Shown in pieces: positions 7,895-16,318 of a stretch of DNA of 36,001 nucleotides. A model generated the notes under the pieces. The model did no database searches. It was not told the DNA's origin and saw only the letters and a list, made by a program, of their open reading frames with translations. Where the stretch lies: the NCBI GenBank assembly GCA_903842235.1, contig CAIMLG010000324.1, positions 1 to 36,001 on the forward strand, written 5' to 3'. Within the stretch, counting starts at the first letter, position 1. Each line of letters starts with the position of its first letter. A program made the translations under genes and the position numbers. Source of the stretch: an uncultured Verrucomicrobia subdivision 3 bacterium. GTDB taxonomy: Bacteria; Verrucomicrobiota; Verrucomicrobiia; Limisphaerales; UBA11358.

Positions 7895-8763
7895 GCGCTA
7901 AATCGGGGTTCGTTTTTGGGTAGGGCGACGGGCGCAGGGTTATCCGCCCTGACGCCCGTCGATAAATTCTCTCGCCGGTTGTTGGCCAAAAGCTGTTCGT
8001 AGAGCGCCGCCGGATCCGCGCAGCGGCCGCCCACCCGGCGATTTTGTAGCCAGCCCGCCAAGCTCTCAAGATAATGGCGCAGCAGCGGCATTCCCCACCG
8101 GGTAATTGTTAGACACGGCGTGAAGAGCGGCAGTTGCGTCCGCCATTTCCGGCGCAGATAAATCAGCGCCTGCAAATACGCCAGCGGCAGCCGAGCCACG
8201 CCGTTTGAATTGTGGAGGCAAAACGCGGAGATCGCATAACATTTCATCCCCTGCCGCCGCGCTTCGAGGCAAAGATCCGTGCCGTAAAGATGAAATCCCG
8301 GCAGGGCCGCATCAAAGCGCAGACCGGACGAACGGCGCACGATCAAAACCACTTCGTCCAGCGAGCAGACTTCCACCGGTTGATCAAAGGGGTGGCCCAA
8401 AACGGCTTGCAGGCCGGTGGAATACAGGTGGCCGGCCCCCGCGCCCGACGGGCAGACACCGTAAACCCCCAGCACGGCCCACTGCGAATCGTGATGGGCC
8501 AGCGCGGCGGCGGCCTGACTCACGGTTTTGAACCAGCCGTCCGGTAAAAAAACATCTTGATGTGCGAAAATCATGAGTTCGGCTTGGGCGGTTTGCAGGG
8601 CCGCATTGTAAGCCTGTCCGGCCGAGCGGGCCTCGCGCTGGATAAAAACTTCGCTGATGGACCGCAGTTCGGGCGACCGCAGCAGAGTGCTGTGGAGGAC
8701 GGCGTCATTGTTGGCCGCCACCACCACGGACATGGCGGAAAGCGCGTGGACTGAATTCGTCAT
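7891..8763 (-). CDS. GT2-like glycosyltransferase with an HQD motif
   Basis: 290 aa. MSVVVAANND and the later EARSAGQAYNAALQTAQ match the nucleotide-binding half of a GT-A fold. The metal-binding DxD position reads FAHQDVFLP (about residues 70-78), a variant known in a GT2 subgroup. FHLYGTDLCLEARRQGMKCY (about 157-176) corresponds to the acceptor-site ED motif, here TD. There is no strong membrane helix. It overlaps its neighbours by four bases on both sides, so it is embedded in the EPS operon and probably adds one sugar of the repeat unit in the cytoplasm. Donor and linkage are unknown. Confidence 0.75.
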   Translation of the reverse strand: MTNSVHALSAMSVVVAANNDAVLHSTLLRSPELRSISEVFIQREARSAGQAYNAALQTAQAELMIFAHQDVFLPDGWFKTVSQAAAALAHHDSQWAVLGVYGVCPSGAGAGHLYSTGLQAVLGHPFDQPVEVCSLDEVVLIVRRSSGLRFDAALPGFHLYGTDLCLEARRQGMKCYAISAFCLHNSNGVARLPLAYLQALIYLRRKWRTQLPLFTPCLTITRWGMPLLRHYLESLAGWLQNRRVGGRCADPAALYEQLLANNRRENLSTGVRADNPAPVALPKNEPRFSA

Positions 8764-10415
8764 TTACTGGCGGGGGAGACGGTTTGCGAGCGCAGACAGG
8801 AGCGGAGCGGAGCGAGCCGGTCGCGGACCTCGGAAAGCCAGCGCCGGGCCTTTAGCCACGCTTGCATCTGTGGCGGCTCCACGGTGTGAAAATCCACGGC
8901 ATCGGCGGCGGTCGAAATGAGTTCCATCCGTTGGTGGCCTTGGCAGGAAAGGACGTCCGAGTGGCGGCCAAACTGTTTGGTCCATCGCGCCTGCCCGCCG
9001 GCATGGCAAATCAGCAGTTCCTGGCTTTCGCCATCGGCCAGCCACGGCCGTTCCACGACCAGTTGCTTGATCTCCGCCGGCATTGGCAGCGCGATGTGGC
9101 GAGCCAACATTTTGACGATGAGCGTATCGTTCTCCCGCCGGGTCAGGTAATTGGAGTGACTGATGGCGGTCATGTCAGTCCAAGTCACCGCGCCGAGGTT
9201 ATTAATGCTGAGAGCAGCGGCGTCCAGCAGTTCCAGCCCGCGGGCGCAATCCTGATGATGCCCGTGCGGAATGATCGGCTGATTCAGGAACGCCGCAAGG
9301 CGATAACTGCCGGCGTGCCCCGGCGCCATCACTTGCCGGGGAATCACCGGCAGTCCACCACCGATGAATTCACTGATGCCATGCCCGAAAGTGGCCGGCC
9401 AGGCCTTCTCCGGATTCCAACTGGTGAGTGAAGCCCGCGAGACGCAGGCAGCTTCGTAGCCCAGGCGGCGCATGGGTTCCGCCACTTTTTCCTGAAAGGC
9501 ACCGTAGGGCGGCACCATCACGCGCGCCACCGGCACGCCAGTTTGTTTTTCAAATCGCTCAATCCGGCGCAGTCCCTGGGCGAGCATTTGGGTGAATTGA
9601 TCGGGGGCCAACGGGGCGGCCAATTCCAGCGGGGCATGATTGTTTCCGTGCATGCACAGGGAAAGTTGCGCGGCCTGGGCGCGAAAAAGGGCTTTTACCC
9701 TCGGATTAATGAGCCAGGCATCCAGCGGCACCATGGCAAAGGCGACGTGATAATTTAAGACCCGGGCGTGCCGGGCCACTTGCCGCAAATCCAAAAACCC
9801 ATACGTCGGCCAATGGAGATTGGGGTCGTCAAACATCAGGCAGGCCCGCACGGGCGGCGGTTCCCAAGCGTGATCCCGCGTGAGCTGTTTCAGAAAATGG
9901 AAGAACGGTAGCAGTTGCAGCCAGCGGCACCGGTTGAAGTGGGTGTAGACGGTCTCACCGTCGGCTATTTCTTCCGGACCCAGCGCAACGAGAGAGAGCG
10001 TCGCGGTGCCGTTTCGCCGGGTTGCCCAATATGGCAACGAAGCCAGCCGGCAAAGGACTTCATCGCCCTCGTGTAAAGCAAGCGCCGGAATTTTTACGAT
10101 GCCTTCTTCAGTCATCGTCTGGCCGCGAAACGCCGGATCCAGCCCGGGCGGGGTCGAAAATTGCACCGTGGGTTTTTGGCCCAAGGCGGCTGTTTTTTGC
10201 GATCGAGTCACGACGAGACATTCAAGATCGGAAATGGCCATCAGTTCCTTGGCTCCAGCCTCATCTTCCCAAAGAATCGCTCCGTCAAACGCGGCCGCCG
10301 CGCCGGGTTGCCAGGCGGTAAAGTCCACGGGATACAGTTCGCTCAACAAACTGAACAACCGGGGGCGGGCCTGAAACGCGGTGGCCGGAGCCACAACAAT
10401 GGATTTCCGTTTCAC
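8760..10415 (-). CDS. Large NodB-like polysaccharide deacetylase
   Basis: 551 aa from GTG at 10415, which overlaps the stop of the preceding FrhB-like gene as GTGA; the frame is open further upstream but that part lies inside the preceding gene. The NodB core begins near residue 190: CLMFDDPN with D196-D197, then SLCMHGNNH with H256 and H260 (the H-x3-H metal site), then VMVPPYGAF. Catalytic residues for metal-dependent de-N- or de-O-acetylation are thus present. About 185 residues precede the core and do not resemble a known domain to me. No signal peptide is seen, so a cytoplasmic role is possible. It differs clearly from the smaller deacetylase at 19563-20447. Confidence 0.75.
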   Translation of the reverse strand: MKRKSIVVAPATAFQARPRLFSLLSELYPVDFTAWQPGAAAAFDGAILWEDEAGAKELMAISDLECLVVTRSQKTAALGQKPTVQFSTPPGLDPAFRGQTMTEEGIVKIPALALHEGDEVLCRLASLPYWATRRNGTATLSLVALGPEEIADGETVYTHFNRCRWLQLLPFFHFLKQLTRDHAWEPPPVRACLMFDDPNLHWPTYGFLDLRQVARHARVLNYHVAFAMVPLDAWLINPRVKALFRAQAAQLSLCMHGNNHAPLELAAPLAPDQFTQMLAQGLRRIERFEKQTGVPVARVMVPPYGAFQEKVAEPMRRLGYEAACVSRASLTSWNPEKAWPATFGHGISEFIGGGLPVIPRQVMAPGHAGSYRLAAFLNQPIIPHGHHQDCARGLELLDAAALSINNLGAVTWTDMTAISHSNYLTRRENDTLIVKMLARHIALPMPAEIKQLVVERPWLADGESQELLICHAGGQARWTKQFGRHSDVLSCQGHQRMELISTAADAVDFHTVEPPQMQAWLKARRWLSEVRDRLAPLRSCLRSQTVSPASK

Positions 10416-11728
10416 AAAGTTTTGGGAAAGCTTTCCAATTCGCCGGTGATCGGGCGCGTTGGGGATTCCGCCGGGGACAAACGCAGGGGGCGGTGGTAGC
10501 GGCGAGCAAAAATACGCCGGGCGGTGCCAAAGGTGGAGCGCAGTTTCTCGGCAAACGAGAGCTGGCGCCAATTTTTCCAAAGCGAGAAGCCGCGTAGTTG
10601 GGGCACCGGCAGGCCCAGCAATCGCATAGTCGCCACGCGACCACCGATGGCCCCGCGCTTGGCCAGGAGATTTTTCTGGGAACGCAGCAGTTTCGACGCA
10701 TCGGCTGGCTGCAACGTCAGGTAACCTGCCGTCCGCGCCGCTTGCAGCAGACGGCGTCCGGTTTCCGTTCGGACCAGCACGAGCGAGGAACCCGGCTCAT
10801 TGTCCGCCGTGTCGCGATACCACGGATCGCCGCAGGCAATGTCCGCGTCTTCGCCGGTGCCGTCCGGGCAAAGATGCGTGGAGAACGGGCGAAACGCCTG
10901 AACCAATCCCCAAGACTCCTGATAGCTCATTTGCAGGGCTGGCTGAGTCTGCCCTTTCTCGGTGACGGAAAACAAACCCGGCCAGCCGCGCCCACGATAG
11001 CGCAGGTCGGAAATCTCATTTGGATTAAGGCCGGCATTTTTCAAGAGTTCAACGGTGCCTTGCGTCGCGGGCGATCCGGCGCAAAAGAAGGAAATCGCCA
11101 GCCCCACCTTTTCGCCGAGCGCGGGGCGCAGCCGAGCAGCCTTGCGCAGGGCGGTGACTTCGCTCGGTTGGCCGATGAACACGCAAGGCGCGGGCGCAGA
11201 CTCGATCATCTGGAGGTCGTCACAGGCGGAAGCCGGCGCATAGCGGGAGCCGGCGTTGCCCAGCAGGTCCGCCCGGGTGTGACTCATGCGGGTCTGGTTC
11301 CGCAGCGCATCTTGGGCATCCATCCCGATGTGCAAAGTTCCATGCATGGATTCTTTTTCCAGACAATACAGCGCCAGCGCGGTGATGACGCCGCCGGAAG
11401 CGCCAGTGAAGCGGATTTCCGGATCGGTGGCGTGCCCCTCCCAAATTTCCAGCACCGGCCCGCAAGTTGGCGTCAGCTCGGGAAGGATGCCGGACCGCCG
11501 ATTAATTTCCTCGTGGTCGTTTTCAAACGCCGGACAAACCGAGAGACAATCCGTGCAGGCACTGCATTGTTCGGTTTCCACCACCGGGCGAATGCCTTCC
11601 GCCAGAAAATCCACCAGCCGGATTTTTCGTTCCGGGCAGATGTAGGCACACGCTCCGCAGCCAAGGCACAAGCGCGCTTCGACAATTTGACGGACGTTTT
11701 TGATTGGCAACATACCCTCTGATCCCAT
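10412..11728 (-). CDS. FrhB-like iron-sulfur flavoprotein (coenzyme F420 hydrogenase beta-subunit family)
   Basis: 438 aa from ATG at 11728; ATG at 11713 (433 aa) is as plausible, and neither has a good ribosome site. Two complete 4Fe-4S motifs: C21, C24, C27, C31 and C55, C58, C61, C65, each followed by proline. The FrhB/FdhB N- and C-terminal domains follow (GASGGVITALA, then RYRGRGWPG and ACGDPWYRD). Family members in EPS loci commonly sit near polysaccharide pyruvyl transferases; one such gene lies at 14789-16318, separated here by the beta-helix gene. It may run a redox step on a sugar or the pyruvyl donor (inference). The stop overlaps the next gene by four bases. Confidence 0.83.
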   Translation of the reverse strand: MGSEGMLPIKNVRQIVEARLCLGCGACAYICPERKIRLVDFLAEGIRPVVETEQCSACTDCLSVCPAFENDHEEINRRSGILPELTPTCGPVLEIWEGHATDPEIRFTGASGGVITALALYCLEKESMHGTLHIGMDAQDALRNQTRMSHTRADLLGNAGSRYAPASACDDLQMIESAPAPCVFIGQPSEVTALRKAARLRPALGEKVGLAISFFCAGSPATQGTVELLKNAGLNPNEISDLRYRGRGWPGLFSVTEKGQTQPALQMSYQESWGLVQAFRPFSTHLCPDGTGEDADIACGDPWYRDTADNEPGSSLVLVRTETGRRLLQAARTAGYLTLQPADASKLLRSQKNLLAKRGAIGGRVATMRLLGLPVPQLRGFSLWKNWRQLSFAEKLRSTFGTARRIFARRYHRPLRLSPAESPTRPITGELESFPKTL

Positions 11729-11753
11729 GGAATTGTTGAAGCCGGCGCGCGCT

Positions 11754-14669
11754 TCAAGGAACCGTGTTGGTGTCCACCACCAGGCTGGACGGGGCGGTGG
11801 GCGGGATCGCATTTACCAGGATCTGGATTTCCGCCGCCGTCAGGGCGCGGTTGTAAATCCGCAGGTCATCAATGAAGCCATTCACGGCTTCCCCTACATT
11901 GCCATAGCGGCCGACGCACAAAGGCTGGGTGGTTTGTAACAAGGTTCCCGAAAAAACCGAACTGGATTCCAGCACGCCATTCACATAAATCCGCACCGCC
12001 AAACCGTCATAAACCCCCGCCAGATGATACCAGGAACCATAAGCATGCGCCGCGCCCCAGTCGGAGGTTCCCCGAGTGGAGTCGCCGGCCCGGGTGACGC
12101 CCATGCGGGCTTTGAATGTGCCGCTGCCAAAATCTTGCACCACCAAATCGTAGGCGGAATAGGGGGAATTATTGTTGGACAGGCTGATGACTTTTCGAAC
12201 GACGTCCTGCATATCGCCCGCGGTGTGGGCGATATTGGTGCCCAATTTCACCCAGCCACAAATGGAAACCGCGCTGACCACTTGCTCCAATTGGGGGGTG
12301 CTGGGCACCTGCACATATCCGGTGAGACCGCTGAGCAACAAGGCACTGCGGATCCGCCCAGGGCCGCGCGTGGCATCGCCAACCAGCGTTCCATTGTTTC
12401 CGTTGTCGGACGAATCCAGGGCGACCGTTCCCGATGTCTCCTCAAAGGGCCAATAGCCAATCAGGCCGCTCAGGGGGTTCGGACCAGCGTTCTGCACCGT
12501 CAACGCCACGCTGCCGGACAAGGTTTGGTTGCCGGCCAAATCCAGCGCCCGGGCCTGCAAGGTGTGTGCGCCATTCAAAACGGATTGGCTGTTCCAGACC
12601 AACGAGTAGGGAGCGGTTGAACTGCTCCCCATGACGACGCCATCCAACAAAAAAGTGACGCTCGCGAGGCCCACGTTGTCGCTGGCGGCCACCGTCAAGG
12701 TGAGGGTGTTGGAAACCACCGCGCCCGCCGTCGGGCCGGTCAGACTGACGACCGGCGGCGTGGTGTCGGGAACCGGATTAAGCACGGTGACCGTCACAGT
12801 GCTGGAAAGCGCCTGATTGCCGGCCGCATCCTGGGCTCGGGCTTGCAGCAAGTGGCTGCCATTCAACCCCGCCGTGCTATTCCATGAAACCGAATAAGGC
12901 ACGCTGGTGCTGGTGCCCAACGTCACCCCATCCACAAAAAAAGTGACGTTGCTCATCCCGGACCCATTGATGTTATCCGTTGCCGTGGCGCTCAGGGTGA
13001 CCGAGTTGGAAACCACGACGCTGGCGGTTGGGGCGGTCAAACTGACTGTGGGCGGCGTGGTGTCGGACAGATTATAAACCGTCACCGCCAAGTTGCTGGA
13101 AGCGGCTTGATTGCCGGCTGCGTCCTGCGCTTGCACCTGAAGCGTGTGGGCGCCGTTGGTCATGCTCTTGGTGTTCCAAGCCACCGAATAAGGTGCGGTG
13201 GAAGTGCTGCCCAGCGTAACGCCATCCACCAGAAATGTAACACTCGCGACCCCAGTGTTGTCGCTGGCTGTGGCGGTGAGCGTCACGGTATTGGAAACGG
13301 TCGTGCTGCCGGCGGGCGAGGTGAGGCTCACGGATGGCGGCGTGGTGTCGGAGGTTCCCGCGTTGTATTCATAAGCTCCGATGTCCCAAGTCCCGTCCGC
13401 GCCCCGCACGTTGCCGTCCAGATCCACGTTAAACGGGACCCCCAAAGCCGCGCCTTTGTTGCGCGGCAGGGTGGCGCTGAGGTTGCTGACAATGTGGTAA
13501 TTCTGGCCGGAGTAATTGACGAACGGATTGGCGCCATTGGCGATGCCGCTAGTTTCGCTCAAAGTGCTGTTCGCAAACTCGTAATCATTATCCGGCAAAC
13601 CGCCCGCCGCCGAATTCCAATACAGGTTGTTCCGCGCCTGGGAACCGGCGGCGTAAATGCCGCCGTTCGCCACCCGATTTCCCATCGGCACATTGACGAC
13701 GGTGTTGTTGTAGAAATAGACCGGTCCTTCGACGCCGTCCTGCGCCTCGACGACGCGGCTGACACCTGTCATGCCGTCATGCCACACGTTCCCGTAGATA
13801 TACCAGTTGGCTGCGCCGCCCGAGATGAACATGATGCCCTCGACCTGATGGTTGTAGATTTCATTGTAACGCCAGGTGATATTGGTGCTGCCCGAGGTGG
13901 CGCAGACGTTGGCGTGGTAAGTGGTGGAATTGGCGGCGGCGGCATCATACATCTTGGTGTATTCAATGGTGGAATTGTAACAGTTCAACAGCCAGAGGTT
14001 GTTGACCTGCCCATGAATCCGGCAATGGCTGACCACCAGATAATTAATGGGCGCATATCGCCAGGTATTACCATTGTCCGGGGAAGACCAGGCGGTGGCG
14101 TCAATGCCCCGGTTGTCGCCATTCATGTTGATGGCCGTGGCTCCGCCCGGCCCGGCGAGGTCGAGGTTGGTCAGCGTGATGTAATTTACGCTATCATCAA
14201 TGCCCACGCTGGCACCGTCATTGTTGGGGGTCACGAGTTGCATGCCGCTGTCGATGCGGCCGTCCACGCTGATGCAGCTGAGCCCGGCGATGTTAAACAC
14301 CAGGGCGTTGTTCCCGCCGGCATTGATCACCACTTGGGAATCGTAGGCGCTGTTCCAGCCCGCCGCACTCGTCGGGGCCGCATCGGTGGCGCGCACCCGC
14401 TTGATGGAAATCCAGGCACTGGAAGTTCCGCTGACGGCGGGCTTCAGCGTGGTCGTGTAGGTGCCGCCGGCGAACCAGACCGTGTCGCCCGCCACCACGC
14501 CTGAGCCGCCCCAGACAATGGAGGAACATTCCGTCCACGCATTGTTCCAATCGGAGCCGTTGTTGGAACCGGTGGCGCCTTTGCGGACGTATAAATTTTT
14601 GGCGGCGGCGGAAAGAGCAAATCCCACCACGAGCGAACAGACGATGAACAGATATTTGTAAGAGCGCAT
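11754..14669 (-). CDS. Secreted beta-helix / triple Ig-like / LamG protein
   Basis: 971 aa. A signal peptide is clear (KYLFIVCSLVVGFALSAAA, cut near residue 23). Residues 25-440 look like a right-handed beta-helix rich in N, G and T with repeated short strands (polysaccharide lyase-like or adhesin fold). Three Ig-like modules follow, each starting DTTPP (441, 536 and 635), about 95 aa apart. A LamG/concanavalin-like domain covers about 735-945 (YWPFEETSG to DDLRIYNRALTAAEIQ). It lacks a PEP-CTERM or other sorting tail. The end, PPTAPSSLVVDTN, reads like the start of a fibronectin type III domain cut short. It could bind or modify the EPS outside the cell. The ribosome site GGAGGT lies 5 bases before ATG. 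Confidence 0.85.
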   Translation of the reverse strand: MRSYKYLFIVCSLVVGFALSAAAKNLYVRKGATGSNNGSDWNNAWTECSSIVWGGSGVVAGDTVWFAGGTYTTTLKPAVSGTSSAWISIKRVRATDAAPTSAAGWNSAYDSQVVINAGGNNALVFNIAGLSCISVDGRIDSGMQLVTPNNDGASVGIDDSVNYITLTNLDLAGPGGATAINMNGDNRGIDATAWSSPDNGNTWRYAPINYLVVSHCRIHGQVNNLWLLNCYNSTIEYTKMYDAAAANSTTYHANVCATSGSTNITWRYNEIYNHQVEGIMFISGGAANWYIYGNVWHDGMTGVSRVVEAQDGVEGPVYFYNNTVVNVPMGNRVANGGIYAAGSQARNNLYWNSAAGGLPDNDYEFANSTLSETSGIANGANPFVNYSGQNYHIVSNLSATLPRNKGAALGVPFNVDLDGNVRGADGTWDIGAYEYNAGTSDTTPPSVSLTSPAGSTTVSNTVTLTATASDNTGVASVTFLVDGVTLGSTSTAPYSVAWNTKSMTNGAHTLQVQAQDAAGNQAASSNLAVTVYNLSDTTPPTVSLTAPTASVVVSNSVTLSATATDNINGSGMSNVTFFVDGVTLGTSTSVPYSVSWNSTAGLNGSHLLQARAQDAAGNQALSSTVTVTVLNPVPDTTPPVVSLTGPTAGAVVSNTLTLTVAASDNVGLASVTFLLDGVVMGSSSTAPYSLVWNSQSVLNGAHTLQARALDLAGNQTLSGSVALTVQNAGPNPLSGLIGYWPFEETSGTVALDSSDNGNNGTLVGDATRGPGRIRSALLLSGLTGYVQVPSTPQLEQVVSAVSICGWVKLGTNIAHTAGDMQDVVRKVISLSNNNSPYSAYDLVVQDFGSGTFKARMGVTRAGDSTRGTSDWGAAHAYGSWYHLAGVYDGLAVRIYVNGVLESSSVFSGTLLQTTQPLCVGRYGNVGEAVNGFIDDLRIYNRALTAAEIQILVNAIPPTAPSSLVVDTNTVP
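12492..13349 (-). repeat. Three tandem Ig-like module repeats within the secreted protein gene
   Basis: Three coding repeats of about 285-297 bases begin near 13349, 13064 and 12767. Shared features of each unit are DTTPP, a VSNTVTLTA-like strand, ASVTFLVDGVTLG, APYSVAWN, NGAHTLQ and DAAGNQ. The middle unit carries a three-residue insertion (INGSGM). The units differ in many positions, so this is not a very recent duplication, but recombination between them could change the copy number. Confidence 0.85.
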
Positions 14670-14674
14670 AAATT

Positions 14675-14680
14675 ACCTCC
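14675..14680 (-). promoter_or_regulatory. Strong ribosome binding site of the beta-helix gene
   Basis: GGAGGT lies five bases before the ATG at 14669. Most genes in this operon lack such a good site and depend on overlapping stops and starts. The gap of 119 bases to the preceding pyruvyl transferase gene (14670-14788) is AT-richer than the rest and may hold a separate promoter, but I see no convincing -35/-10 pair. Confidence 0.7.
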
Positions 14681-14788
14681 AGTTTTAGAGCAGTGTTTAT
14701 GCCTATCGACGGGAAATATACACCCGATTCGGCTGAATTTTAGCAGATCTTCGCAACTGGTTTACGCTAGCCATAATATTGTCCGGCT

Positions 14789-16318
14789 TCATTGGGCGGG
14801 GGCGGCGTTCGCAGTCCCAAATTCATCCGCCCGCGTTCCAATTTGGTGCGGGGCTGGTTTGCTTTCAGACACGGCAGCCGGTCGGCGGGCGCGGTCGGCG
14901 GCGAACAGATTAGCCACGCTTTGCCGGACGGCCGGCATTTTGGCCGCCAGCCGCGCGTGAATTTCCGACCGCGCAACATAGGCGCGGTCAAGCAACGCGA
15001 TAATTTCCGCCGCGTCCGCCGCGCGCAAATCGGCGACCAGACTTTCCGCTCCGACCGTGCGCAGCACGCCGAGGAATTTTTTGCTGTAGGCCAGCCCCAC
15101 GGCGGGCACACCCTGCGACAATGCGGCAATGCAGGCGTGCATCCGCGAGCCGAGGAAAAAGTCGCAGCGACCAATGAGATATTTCATTTCATGCTGGTCG
15201 TAGGCTTCCGTCACGGCCAGCAGTTTCCCGGGAAACTGCTTTTCCAGGTCGCGAAGCACCGCGGCGTTGGCCGCCGGGTCGCTCTCCAAATTGCCTGGCT
15301 GGCCAAACACATGCGGCACCAAAACCACCCGAGCCCCTTTTTCAAAAATGAAAAACTCCACAATCTGCCGAATCAGCGCCTTGTAATCCGCCTTCAAGCC
15401 AAACATGTTTTTACCGGTGTAGCCGCCGGCATACAGCAGCCCGCTCACATTGAGTCCCACGAGGGGCGAGGTTTGCCCACCCGCTGCCAACCACTCCGGC
15501 AGGTTGGCGGGCGCAAAGGGTTCCAGCAGGAATGCCATATCGTGGGCGAAATCGGCCTTGGCAGAATGCTTATTCAAAAGCGGATGGATTTCCGCCAGAC
15601 TTTCTGCGTCCCGCGCATAAACCCGCTCCGAGCGACGCAAAATAGTGCCCGCCACTGCGCGCGCCAACCGGCTTTGGAAGGGTCCGTAGGTTTGCGGCAG
15701 AAGCGTCAGCGGTTTGCCCAGCAAGAGCACAAGCAATTGCGGCAGCGCGATATAAATAAACCGGCGCATTCCATAGATGTCACTGAAACTGTCCCCACCC
15801 GCCAGCGAGCCAACAATGTCGGCCTTCACAATTTGGCTGAGGTATGGATTTTTCTGAATCCACCGCTCACGGAGGGTTCTCGACGGCACCAATTTCAAAA
15901 TCAAGGCGGCGACCAGCAGGCGGGCGATATTGTTCCGCAAATGCAGCTTCCAAGAAAAACGGAGATTCACCCATTCCACGGAAGCGACGCCGGCGCGGTG
16001 TTTGACCGGATAGGTCGCGGAGGTTTCACCGTAATCGAGGAGGAATACCCGCGCGTTGGGAAAGGTGCTGACCACCGAAGCGACCGTGTTGGCGGCCAGC
16101 GCGCTGACGCCCAAATTTCCGGTGCCGAAGGCCGCGCCCAGAATACAGCAGACCGGCTGGCCCGACAGCCCGGAGGCCGGACAATGACGAGACGCTGGAT
16201 CCGTGCGGAGATTCGCATTTTTGCGAAAAGCCGACCGCGCCCGTTCGCCGACCAAGGCGACTCCCGGTGACGGATAATCAGGCAAGGTTTGCTTCAATGA
16301 TGGGCTCATCACTTTCAT
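14789..16318 (-). CDS. Polysaccharide pyruvyl transferase (WcaK/CsaB family)
   Basis: 509 aa from ATG at 16318; ATG at 16309 is an alternative, and both overlap the end of the preceding polymerase gene. The family domain starts near residue 56 (VCCILGAAFGTGNLGVSA) and ends with the hallmark GSRMHACIAALSQGVPAVGL (about 392-411), where the R and H are the conserved active-site residues. It would transfer pyruvate from phosphoenolpyruvate to a sugar to form a ketal, adding negative charge to the EPS. A poorly conserved leader of about 50 residues precedes the domain, and the C-terminal 30 residues are low complexity. Its FrhB-like partner lies beyond the beta-helix gene. Confidence 0.87.
   Translation of the reverse strand: MKVMSPSLKQTLPDYPSPGVALVGERARSAFRKNANLRTDPASRHCPASGLSGQPVCCILGAAFGTGNLGVSALAANTVASVVSTFPNARVFLLDYGETSATYPVKHRAGVASVEWVNLRFSWKLHLRNNIARLLVAALILKLVPSRTLRERWIQKNPYLSQIVKADIVGSLAGGDSFSDIYGMRRFIYIALPQLLVLLLGKPLTLLPQTYGPFQSRLARAVAGTILRRSERVYARDAESLAEIHPLLNKHSAKADFAHDMAFLLEPFAPANLPEWLAAGGQTSPLVGLNVSGLLYAGGYTGKNMFGLKADYKALIRQIVEFFIFEKGARVVLVPHVFGQPGNLESDPAANAAVLRDLEKQFPGKLLAVTEAYDQHEMKYLIGRCDFFLGSRMHACIAALSQGVPAVGLAYSKKFLGVLRTVGAESLVADLRAADAAEIIALLDRAYVARSEIHARLAAKMPAVRQSVANLFAADRARRPAAVSESKPAPHQIGTRADEFGTANAAPAQ

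Noticed and set aside
10416-10580. 55-codon extension of the large deacetylase
   Set aside because: It overlaps the FrhB-like gene; the GTG at 10415 forms the usual four-base overlap.
13107-14504. 465-codon plus-strand open frame opposite the beta-helix gene
   Set aside because: Long but a mirror frame of a repeat-rich, GC-rich gene with signal peptide and known domains. It has no domain match of its own.
11754-14669. PEP-CTERM or other sorting signal on the secreted protein
   Set aside because: The C-terminus has no PEP motif, membrane helix or basic tail.
14792-16270. 492-codon plus-strand open frame opposite the pyruvyl transferase gene
   Set aside because: Rich in R, Q, H and G as antisense shadows are here; the opposite strand encodes a clear family member.
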